Below, piece after piece: positions 1-5,468 of a stretch of 6,049 bases of DNA (its first letter is position 1; every line of letters starts with the position of its first letter). Under the pieces are notes generated by a model, which was not told the DNA's origin, made no database searches, and was given only the letters and a program-made list of their open reading frames with translations. The position numbers were made by a program, and so were the translations under genes. The stretch comes from Filomicrobium sp. GTDB lineage: Bacteria > Pseudomonadota > Alphaproteobacteria > Rhizobiales > Hyphomicrobiaceae. The stretch spans positions 1-6,049 of the forward strand of contig JAUWFF010000091.1 in the NCBI GenBank assembly GCA_030607105.1, in the 5' to 3' direction.

Positions 1-219
1 GATGCCCCCGTAGCTAGCCAGGTATGTGACCAACTAAAGCCGAAAATAGTTATTCCCATGCATTTTAAGACGCCCAAGTGTGCCTATCCCATAGCCGGTG
101 TTGAGGATTTCCTTAAGGGCAAGAAAAATGTAAGAAAGGTAACGGGTAGTGAAGTGGAGTTCGGGCGCGAAAAGCTTCCGGCTGCCACCGAAATCGTGCT
201 GTTGCAACCGGCTTTGTAG
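1..219 (+). CDS. Metallo-beta-lactamase-fold hydrolase, C-terminal fragment (5' end outside window)
   Basis: Frame 1 is open from the first base to a TAG at 217-219 and gives 72 residues with no start codon in the window, so this is the 3' end of a longer gene. The peptide has the ending of small MBL-fold metal-dependent hydrolases of the UlaG-like/COG2220 kind: a strand and His motif 'LKPKIVIPMHFKTPKC' (residues 12-27), then 'GVEDFLKGKKNV', then a terminal strand 'EIVLLQPAL'. In this fold the His of 'PMH' (residue 21) is the last metal ligand, at the end of the final core strand. The usual HxHxDH motif would lie upstream, outside the window. Its substrate cannot be told from this part. It is convergent with the extensin-like gene, and the two frames overlap over 84-219. 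The fold assignment is by recognition of the C-terminal motif; no alignment was run. Confidence 0.82.
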   Translation, partial: DAPVASQVCDQLKPKIVIPMHFKTPKCAYPIAGVEDFLKGKKNVRKVTGSEVEFGREKLPAATEIVLLQPAL

Positions 220-1424
220 CTATTAGGCCCGAGGCGGCGCTGGGCCAGGTCCACATGGAAGTGGTTTCGGTGTGTGTTGTTCGCCTCTGGCCCCAGCACC
301 GTAGCGAATATTTTGCAGGCTGTCCTATGCGCGCCACGCAAAAAAAGCGCATTCGGTGTCCGCGCCCGTGACGCGGATATCTTCTCTGAGACCAGGTAGA
401 CCGGCCAAGATGGTGTCTCTCGAACATCTTCTGCAGCGAGTTTGTAAAGCGCGGGGCCGCCGAGCCGGCTTGGGGCCAGCCCCAAACCAGGCGCTCGATC
501 ACCTGTTGCCCGCGACGAACCGCGAAGGGCGACGGCTGCCGCGTCAACCATTACGGACGGGCGTATCGCAAGACCAGTCGGCGCGTCGGCGCCAACAGGG
601 TTCGTAGTGCTATCCGCCACGCTTTTGGGCTGGGATTTGCCCGTGATGTCAGCCGTCTTGCCTTGCTGAGCAGCCAGGTCTTCACGCTTCTTCTTCGCAC
701 GGGCCGCCGCGAGGCGGGCGGCACGTTTGAGGTCACGCGCCGTTGGCCCCCAGTGCGAAACAAGCCGCGTCCGGGCCTGCCTCTCGGTGACGAAACCACG
801 GATGTCGATCGCATTCGCGCGCGCGTGCTGCGACAAACGTGTGTCAGCACGCCCATAGGCATTCCGGCACGAGTACGAACTCATCGTTTCGATTTTCACG
901 ATCGGAGACTTGAGGTGCTTGCGCGCCAGCGGCTGCAGGTCTTTGACCAGCCAGTCGTGCAGCGACTTCACCATATCGCAGTTGAGAAGAGCAGGCGGGT
1001 CCAGAACCACTCGCGGCTTGGTGCCGAGGCTTATGAGTTTCACCGGAGCGGGATCACCGCAGGGCCCCTTTCTGATGGGTTGCTCATGGATAACTTCCGC
1101 TTTGGCGTGGCTCAGGAGAAAACTGCAGCGCGCTTTGGCTATTAGGATGTCGGACCGCGGCCAGCTTGTTGCTTTTGCTTCTGGAACTTTCTTTCCCGGC
1201 TTCTTGACGCTTTTGGGTTTCGCTGCGGGAATCGCCGGCGCGGTCTTTTCGATGTTGGCGATACGCTCCGGTACCATTGGCCGGTTCGTCTTGCTTTCCA
1301 CCTTGGTTCGGGCAACGCTTGTAATCGCCTCGTAAAACGATTGCGCGCCGGCGCTCACGCTGCCGATGATATTGAGTGCCGCGGCCGCCGCCGCCAACAC
1401 CGTGACCCGGATTGTCACGGTCAT
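84..1424 (-). CDS. Secreted extensin-like C-terminal domain protein (M15-type peptidase fold)
   Basis: The product is 446 residues. The chosen ATG (1422-1424) has a strong ribosome binding site 3 bases upstream; an in-frame ATG 33 bases further up (1457) would only add charged residues before the signal peptide. Residues 1-28 are a signal peptide (TIR, an Ala-rich core, cleavage near 'SAGA|QS'). Residues ~40-90 are a Lys/Pro/Ala-rich linker. The extensin-like_C domain runs from ~100 to 406 and carries the putative zinc ligands of the peptidase MD clan: H200 and D207 in 'SQHARANAID', and H388/H390 in 'HFHVD'. Cysteines at 100, 121, 149, 186, 370 and 406 suggest disulphides in the periplasm. 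Two oddities stand out. A ~115-residue charged, Ala/Lys-rich insertion (~228-345) splits the domain between the two metal motifs. The tail after C406 is antisense to the neighbouring hydrolase gene. The likely role is cell-wall peptide hydrolysis; activity is inferred from fold only. Confidence 0.87.
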   Translation of the reverse strand: MTVTIRVTVLAAAAAALNIIGSVSAGAQSFYEAITSVARTKVESKTNRPMVPERIANIEKTAPAIPAAKPKSVKKPGKKVPEAKATSWPRSDILIAKARCSFLLSHAKAEVIHEQPIRKGPCGDPAPVKLISLGTKPRVVLDPPALLNCDMVKSLHDWLVKDLQPLARKHLKSPIVKIETMSSYSCRNAYGRADTRLSQHARANAIDIRGFVTERQARTRLVSHWGPTARDLKRAARLAAARAKKKREDLAAQQGKTADITGKSQPKSVADSTTNPVGADAPTGLAIRPSVMVDAAAVALRGSSRATGDRAPGLGLAPSRLGGPALYKLAAEDVRETPSWPVYLVSEKISASRARTPNALFLRGAHRTACKIFATVLGPEANNTHRNHFHVDLAQRRLGPNSYKAGCNSTISVAAGSFSRPNSTSLPVTFLTFFLPLRKSSTPAMG

Positions 1425-1427
1425 CGC

Positions 1428-1437
1428 TTCCCCCTTG
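1428..1437 (-). promoter_or_regulatory. Ribosome binding site of the extensin-like gene
   Basis: On the minus strand AAGGGGGAAG lies 3 bases before the ATG at 1424-1422. It decides the start: it lies inside the N-terminal extension that the upstream ATG at 1457 would give, and the protein started at 1424 opens directly with a signal peptide. Confidence 0.6.
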
Positions 1438-1447
1438 GCGCGTTGAT

Positions 1448-1568
1448 CCGAGGACACTGAGCGCTCTTGCCACCCTTATTGCCTTCACGCACAAGAACGC
1501 AGGCCTCAGTAACTCAGGACTGTGGGACACAACTCCGGCGCCACCTGAGCCGAGGACACCTTCACGCA
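1448..1568 (+). repeat. Partial direct duplication, second copy with a 25-base internal gap
   Basis: CCGAGGACAC (1448-1457) and CTTCACGCA (1483-1491) are separated by 25 bases in the first copy. In the second copy the same two blocks are joined directly as CCGAGGACACCTTCACGCA (1550-1568). The short sequences that follow (GCAGGC and GCGAGGC) are also alike. This fits a local duplication followed by a deletion, though at this length chance is not excluded. Confidence 0.4.
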
Positions 1569-1639
1569 AACTGCGAGGCGCGGAACACCCCATACACAAG
1601 CTGACGAGGCGAACCTGGAAAGCCTGTTGATGGCACCCC

Positions 1640-1723
1640 TTAAGCGGTGATATCGCCAGACGCGAACGGCACCGTAAAACAAACTCCGTACACTGCTGCG
1701 AAGGCGGCGAATCAGCCGCTTAA
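1640..1723. repeat. Inverted repeat and near-palindrome upstream of the acyl-CoA hydrolase
   Basis: TTAAGCGG (1640-1647) is exactly inverted as CCGCTTAA (1716-1723). Overlapping the left arm is GGTGATATCGCC (1646-1657), a 12-base near-palindrome centred on GATATC with one mismatched pair. The right arm ends 58 bases before the hydrolase start codon, a reasonable distance for operator or promoter elements. No regulator can be named from this. Confidence 0.25.
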
Positions 1724-1780
1724 AAGTTAAACATTTGTCCGCCCTGGCAGCAAGTTCGACCGCAATGGATAGAGGAATTT

Positions 1781-2869
1781 ATGCCAAGCGACACCAGCCC
1801 AACCACTCCGGGCATCCGAATTGAAAGACGCAACGCACTCGCGCTTATCACCCTTGACCGTCCAAAAGCTTTGAACGCTTTCGACAGTGACATGCGTGCG
1901 GCAATCGTTGAAGCGCTGCCCGAGTTCGCCAAGGACCCGATTATCTATGGGGTGGCTATCAATTCGAACAGCAAGAAAGTCTTTTGCGCTGGTGGTGATG
2001 TCCGCAAAATCATTGCCACCTACAAGGATGATCCCGCTGCGGCAAAAACTATGTTCGCGGACGAATACTCCATGAACTGGGCGTTGGAGTGCTTCTCGAA
2101 GCCGTCGGTTTCCCTGATCGACGGCGCCTTGATGGGGTCGGGTGTCGGCCTCACGGCCTTCAACACCCATCGGGTGGCGGGCGAGAACTACCTTTTCGCG
2201 ATGCCCGAGACCGCGATTGGATTGTTCCCCGATGTTGGCGCCGCCCACGTTTTGGCGCGCCTACCGCATGAAATGGGTCTCTATCTTGGATTGACTGGCC
2301 GCACCATCGGTCGCGCCGATGCTTTTGCCCTGGGCCTTGTGACGCACTGTTTCAGCGCCGCTCTCTTTGACAACGTGATCGAACAGCTGAGCGAAGCTTG
2401 GCCGATTGATCATCTGCTGGATGAGCGCCATGTCGATCCAGGCGAAAGCGAACTGATGCGGCATGCGCTGACGATTTCACACTGTTTTTCCGCGGCAACG
2501 CCAACAGCCATCATGGAGCGCTTGGCTGCGGTGACCGGCAGCGAAGCCGAGTGGGCCGCGGGTGTTCGAAAAGATCTAAGACAACGTGCGCCCATATCGT
2601 TGGAGGTGTCGATCCGCCACATCAGACAGGCGCGAACCGAAGACCTCCGTGAAACCCTTGTTCGTGACTATCGGTTGGCCTGTCGCTTTCTGGAGGACAA
2701 GGATTTCGCCGAGGGCGTACGCGCACTGTTGATTGACAAGGACAAATCGCCGAAGTGGCGGCCGGCGACCTTGGCGGAGGTGGACCCCGCCGGTGTCGAT
2801 GCTTATTTCGCGCCGCTCGATGAGGAGCTGCAGCTTCCGACCCGCGAACAGCTACAGGCAATGCCGTGA
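1781..2869 (+). CDS. 3-hydroxyisobutyryl-CoA hydrolase (crotonase superfamily, HIBCH-like)
   Basis: This 362-residue cytoplasmic enzyme is predicted to cleave 3-hydroxyisobutyryl-CoA to 3-hydroxyisobutyrate and CoA in valine catabolism. AGAGGA at 1771-1776 lies 4 bases before the ATG. The crotonase core covers residues ~12-205: 'LDRPKALNAF' (25-34), the oxyanion-hole loop 'FCAGGDVR' (68-75), the second loop 'GALMGSGVGL' (115-124), and 'MPETAIGLFPDVG' (141-153) with E143 and D151, the positions of the catalytic acids in this family. The C-terminal part is diagnostic of HIBCH rather than enoyl-CoA hydratase: 'SLEVSIRHIR' (273-282), then 'DFAEGVRALLIDKDKSPKWRP' (308-328, one residue left out of the family pattern here only for length) and 'DAYFAP' (340-345). 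Length matches bacterial HIBCH (~350-360). S120 replaces a Gly usual in 'MGGGVG', and 'GAAHVL' replaces the more usual 'GG(S/T)xxL'. It stands alone, without mmsA/mmsB-type neighbours. A related acyl-CoA hydrolase or enoyl-CoA hydratase/isomerase activity remains possible. Confidence 0.92.
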   Translation: MPSDTSPTTPGIRIERRNALALITLDRPKALNAFDSDMRAAIVEALPEFAKDPIIYGVAINSNSKKVFCAGGDVRKIIATYKDDPAAAKTMFADEYSMNWALECFSKPSVSLIDGALMGSGVGLTAFNTHRVAGENYLFAMPETAIGLFPDVGAAHVLARLPHEMGLYLGLTGRTIGRADAFALGLVTHCFSAALFDNVIEQLSEAWPIDHLLDERHVDPGESELMRHALTISHCFSAATPTAIMERLAAVTGSEAEWAAGVRKDLRQRAPISLEVSIRHIRQARTEDLRETLVRDYRLACRFLEDKDFAEGVRALLIDKDKSPKWRPATLAEVDPAGVDAYFAPLDEELQLPTREQLQAMP

Positions 2870-2891
2870 AATCGGATGAATAGCCCAAATA

Positions 2892-2920
2892 TCCTGCTGA
2901 GCGGCGGTAGGAATGCAGGA
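2892..2920 (+). terminator. Possible weak terminator hairpin after the acyl-CoA hydrolase
   Basis: TCCTGC (2892-2897) and GCAGGA (2915-2920) can pair around a 17-base loop, starting 22 bases after the hydrolase stop. The stem is short and no U-run follows directly, so intrinsic termination here is doubtful. Confidence 0.22.
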
Positions 2921-3178
2921 ATTTCAGTTAACATACGTTTTTGTCGTTTGTAGCCCTTGCTTAGCTCAAACGTTAATTTCGTCCATCGATTTGGTTGTAT
3001 ACTTGTTATTTTAGGACGGTTGCTAGCTGGATATTGAGGTTTCCATTTTCTTTACTGGGGTGGATATATAATAATTAGTATTAAATTGGGACAGAATGGT
3101 TGAGAATACCTTTCGCAAAGTATGGGGTACTATTTGTTTACTATGCCTATTTAGCTAACCTTTAGCAGTCAGGCTTAC

Positions 3179-3212
3179 CTTTTGGATAACCCGAGCGAAC
3201 GGGGGCCAAAAG
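3179..3212 (+). promoter_or_regulatory. Dyad / hairpin immediately upstream of the ldtR ribosome binding site
   Basis: CTTTTGG (3179-3185) is exactly inverted as CCAAAAG (3206-3212), and inside it CCCG (3190-3193) pairs with CGGG (3200-3203) around the loop AGCGAA. The structure ends 4 bases before the Shine-Dalgarno GAGAGG (3216-3221). MarR-family proteins bind inverted repeats near their own promoters, so this may be an autoregulatory operator. As RNA it would be a 5'-UTR hairpin next to the ribosome binding site. The symmetry is seen; the function is inferred. Confidence 0.45.
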
Positions 3213-3228
3213 TGTGAGAGGCAGTCTA

Positions 3229-3738
3229 ATGAGTTTAGCGTTTGACATGGCGCGTCACGCCGCGCCTGAGACGGAAGATTCCTTCGAGGGTGAGTATCTG
3301 CAGGCATTGCGGTTGATCGAACGTTTGCACCGTCTTCTTCTCGACGTCATCAAGGACGAGTTCGACCGTTCTGGCGGAACAGAGCTCAATCCAGTGCAGG
3401 CACTGCTGCTGCACAACATTGGTGACAGTGAGTTGACCGCGGGCGAACTCAAGACGCGTGGTTACTACCTGGGTTCGAATGTGTCATACAACCTGAAGAA
3501 GCTGGTTGATATGGGCTACATTCATTATCAGCGCTCCGAGACCGACAAGCGTTCGGTGCGGGTCAGCCTGACCGCCAAGGGGCACGATGCTTGTGAAGTT
3601 CTTCGCGGATTGTACCAGCGTCAGCTGCGCTCACTTGATTCCGTCGGTGAGGTTCGCAGGGGCGATCTCAACGGTCTCAATCGGTCCCTCGTTCGGATTG
3701 AGCGGTTCTGGACCGACCAGATTCGCTATCGCCTCTAA
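3229..3738 (+). CDS. ldtR: MarR-family winged-helix transcriptional regulator, LdtR type
   Basis: The product is 169 residues, a cytoplasmic DNA-binding dimer by family. The ATG at 3229 is preferred because GAGAGG (3216-3221) lies 7 bases upstream; a GTG at 3214 would add five residues but has no such site. Helices at ~20-48 and ~120-165 form the dimerisation part. The winged helix spans ~52-118: 'ELNPVQALLLHNIGDSELT' (52-70), the recognition helix 'YYLGSNVSYNLKKLVDMGYI' (79-98), and the wing with 'DKRSVRVSLTAKG' (106-118), where D106 and R108 correspond to the conserved DxR of MarR wings. The 'GYYLGSNVSYNLKKL' helix is what I recognise from the alphaproteobacterial LdtR group, known from Candidatus Liberibacter asiaticus to control the L,D-transpeptidase gene ldtP and osmotic-stress tolerance. 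An L,D-transpeptidase gene lies directly downstream here, which supports the name. A dyad before the gene suggests autoregulation, and a terminator separates it from the next gene. Confidence 0.85.
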   Translation: MSLAFDMARHAAPETEDSFEGEYLQALRLIERLHRLLLDVIKDEFDRSGGTELNPVQALLLHNIGDSELTAGELKTRGYYLGSNVSYNLKKLVDMGYIHYQRSETDKRSVRVSLTAKGHDACEVLRGLYQRQLRSLDSVGEVRRGDLNGLNRSLVRIERFWTDQIRYRL

Positions 3739-3774
3739 GCCGGCGCCGGTCTTTCCTCGACACATGATTTGAAC

Positions 3775-3811
3775 AAGCCGCGGTCCCGACCGCGGACTTC
3801 CTTTGTTTGCA
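3775..3811 (+). terminator. Rho-independent terminator of ldtR
   Basis: CCGCGGT (3778-3784) pairs perfectly with ACCGCGG (3789-3795) around a 4-base loop. The outer AAG/CTT can extend the stem past a one-base bulge, and the T-rich CTTCCTTTGTTT follows. It starts 37 bases after the ldtR stop. A second G/C palindrome, CCGGCGCCGG (3740-3749), lies just after the stop. Confidence 0.65.
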
Positions 3812-3881
3812 TTTGCGGCTTTTGTTGCGGCACGGCATCACTGTTGTCATTGATTTTTCAGATGCCAGACCTGTGACTTCA

Positions 3882-3896
3882 AATCGCAGCGCGATT
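3882..3896. promoter_or_regulatory. Perfect palindrome in the ldtP leader, candidate operator
   Basis: AATCGC-AGC-GCGATT has 6-base arms and a 3-base centre. It lies ~130 bases before the transpeptidase start, in the 285-base gap between the ldtR terminator and ldtP where a regulator of ldtP should bind. Its spacing suits a MarR dimer, but it is not the same sequence as the dyad before ldtR. TTGACA, a consensus -35, is at 3981-3986 without a good -10 at normal spacing. No other gene is credible in 3739-4023. Confidence 0.3.
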
Positions 3897-4023
3897 GTCG
3901 CACCTTTGTTCGACTTAGTCTGCGAAATGCTTGCGGAAGGCTTTGTCACCGGCATTGTGGCGCCCGGTGGTATGCCTCGTTTGACAGGCGCGCTTCAGCG
4001 TTTTGTGCGGATTTATTCGGGGG

Positions 4024-5313
4024 GTGGGGATTTTGATCGGCTCGCATCCAATTCGCTTGGCCGCAACAACGGCGATCTTTGTTGCTTTACTGGGATTGAT
4101 TATTGGCGCTGGACCGGCTGCGGCCTACGCGCCAAGCCAGTGGAACCCATTTGCCGACCTGATATCGCAGGATCAAAGTTCTGATATCGGTTTTACGCGG
4201 CGTTGGCAGGCCAACCCTCCGCCCGGTTATCCAACGCTGTCGCCCGCCAACATTGCAGCAACCAAGAAGGCCATCAAGCGTTACCAAGTCATCGTTAAAA
4301 AAGGTGGCTGGAAGGCGATCCCGCGCAAACATTTGACCCCTGGAACAAGCGATCCAGCCGTTGAGCTGCTGCGCAAGCGCCTGCAGATGACGGGCGAGCT
4401 TGAGGCCGGCGAGTCCTGGATGCCGCAGCATTTTGATTATTATGTCGAGACGGCTGTGAAGCGCTTCCAGGCCACCAACGGGCTCGCGCCAACGGGCGTT
4501 GTCGGCAGGCGCACGAGAGCCGCTTTGAACGTTTCCGCCAAGTCGCGCCTGAAGCAGCTCAAGAAGGGGCTGTCACGGTTGCGCCAATACGTGAACAAAA
4601 CAAAGAAAGGCCGTTACGTTGTCGTCAACATTCCCGCGGCTCAGATAGAGGCCGTGCAAAACGACCGTGTTGTTAGCCGCCATGCCGGCGTCGTTGGCAA
4701 AATCAGCCGCAAAACACCGATCCTGACCTCACGCATTCACGAGCTAAATTTCAATCCGGTCTGGCGCTTGCCGCCGACCGTCGTCTCCAAGGACCTGATC
4801 CCGAAAGGCCGCCGAATGGAGCGCGCCGGAAAGGACGTCCTCGTCAAATACGGGATCGACGCATATGACGGCAACGGCCGCAAGCTCAAACCGGAAAAGA
4901 TCAAATGGCGTTCGTCAATGCCGCACCGGCGGTCTTATCGCCAGCAGCCCGGCAAGGATAATCCGCTAGGTTTCGTCAAGATCAACTTCCATAACGGCCA
5001 CTCCGTTTATCTGCACGATACGCCCTCTGAATCCCTGTTCGGCCGTAATTTCCGCGCCGCTAGCTCAGGCTGTGTTCGCGTTCACAACATTGAGGACCTG
5101 TCCGCCTGGTTGCTCGCAGGAAACAAGGGTTGGAACAAGTCTCAGGTGCTGCACGTTAAGGGCTCCGGCGTCACTAAGAATGTGCGCCTGAAGCGGTCAG
5201 TCACCCTCTACATGGCCTACCTTACGGCCTGGGCGACCGCCGACGGCGTCATCCAGTTCCGCCGCGATATCTACCGCAAAGATGGCATCGGCCGCGCTGC
5301 GTCGGCCTACTGA
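4024..5313 (+). CDS. ldtP: L,D-transpeptidase (YkuD domain) with peptidoglycan-binding domain
   Basis: This exported enzyme makes 3-3 cross-links in peptidoglycan, or attaches proteins to it, using a catalytic Cys. Numbering from the GTG at 4024 (429 residues): residues 1-34 are a signal peptide (HPIR, hydrophobic core, cleavage at 'PAAA|YA'). Residues ~105-171 form a PG_binding_1 domain ('DPAVELLRKRL', 'VETAVKRFQATNGLAPTGVV', 'TRAAL'). Residues ~198-378 are the YkuD domain, with 'YVVVNIPAAQIE' at its start, 'LNFNPVWRLPPTVVSKDLIPK' spanning 241-261 (the YcbB-like signature), H331 in 'VYLHDTP', and the catalytic motif S-S-G-C-V-R with C350. All key residues are intact. The start is uncertain: TTG at 4003, GTG at 4024 and TTG at 4033 share the frame, and a G-rich run at 4019-4029 could act as ribosome binding site for the last. 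It lies downstream of the LdtR-type regulator but behind its terminator, so it is probably transcribed separately and controlled by LdtR. Confidence 0.93.
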   Translation: MGILIGSHPIRLAATTAIFVALLGLIIGAGPAAAYAPSQWNPFADLISQDQSSDIGFTRRWQANPPPGYPTLSPANIAATKKAIKRYQVIVKKGGWKAIPRKHLTPGTSDPAVELLRKRLQMTGELEAGESWMPQHFDYYVETAVKRFQATNGLAPTGVVGRRTRAALNVSAKSRLKQLKKGLSRLRQYVNKTKKGRYVVVNIPAAQIEAVQNDRVVSRHAGVVGKISRKTPILTSRIHELNFNPVWRLPPTVVSKDLIPKGRRMERAGKDVLVKYGIDAYDGNGRKLKPEKIKWRSSMPHRRSYRQQPGKDNPLGFVKINFHNGHSVYLHDTPSESLFGRNFRAASSGCVRVHNIEDLSAWLLAGNKGWNKSQVLHVKGSGVTKNVRLKRSVTLYMAYLTAWATADGVIQFRRDIYRKDGIGRAASAY

Positions 5314-5336
5314 CAGGTTAATTTACGGCTTTGGCG

Positions 5337-5388
5337 GCGCGGCCAGTTCCAGCAAGAGCGGCCGCGCGGTCATACTGTGACTTTTGTT
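5337..5388 (+). terminator. Rho-independent terminator after the L,D-transpeptidase
   Basis: GCGCGGCC (5337-5344) pairs exactly with GGCCGCGC (5360-5367) around a 15-base loop. A second small stem, GTCA (5369-5372) with TGAC (5378-5381), is followed directly by TTTTGTT. It starts 24 bases after the stop and separates the transpeptidase from the haemoglobin pseudogene. Confidence 0.55.
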
Positions 5389-5468
5389 CTAGCGCGCCGC
5401 ATCCTGTATCGCCACGACACCCCCTTTGACCATATCGGGGCATTGATGCCGATGACAGAAGCACACTA

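Larger units (their letters stand above)
1425..1780. other. Divergent intergenic region between the extensin-like gene and the acyl-CoA hydrolase
   Basis: These 356 bases separate two divergently transcribed genes and should hold both promoters. No convincing -35/-10 pair was found on either strand. The stretch holds a partial sequence duplication (1448-1568), a 12-base near-palindrome (1646-1657) and an 8-base inverted repeat (1640-1647 / 1716-1723). A 72-codon open frame at 1412-1630 (+) overlaps the extensin signal-peptide region antisense and resembles nothing known, so it is not called. The last 60 bases, before the hydrolase start, become A/T-richer (around 1720-1738), the most likely place for its promoter. 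Confidence 0.5.
2870..3228. other. AT-rich intergenic region upstream of the LdtR-type regulator
   Basis: These 359 bases hold no credible gene on either strand. From about 2920 to 3180 the base composition is strikingly A/T-rich compared with both flanking genes. Features seen are a weak dyad just after the hydrolase stop, ACGTTT (2935-2940) inverted as AAACGT (2968-2973), the -10-like sequences TATACT (2998-3003) and TATAAT (3067-3072) without a good -35, the palindrome TTAGCTAA (3151-3158), TTTAGC repeated 11 bases apart (3150 and 3161), and the strong dyad 3179-3212. The regulator's promoter and operators should be here. Confidence 0.55.

Noticed and set aside
663..1145. 160-codon open frame on the + strand, and another at 910-1335
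   Set aside because: Both lie wholly antisense to the extensin-like gene, whose signal peptide, cysteines and metal motifs are clear. Their peptides look like Arg/Ser-rich shadow translations.
1412..1630. 72-codon open frame on the + strand in the divergent intergenic region
   Set aside because: It begins antisense within the extensin signal-peptide sequence, lacks a ribosome binding site and spans the repeated segment; no domain is seen.
3677..3955. 92-codon open frame on the - strand
   Set aside because: It is antisense to the end of ldtR and crosses the terminator hairpin; the peptide is of low quality and matches nothing known to me.
3807..4184. 125-codon open frame on the + strand ahead of the transpeptidase
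   Set aside because: It starts at a TTG inside the terminator region, lacks a ribosome binding site, overlaps the transpeptidase signal peptide in another frame, and has no recognisable domain.
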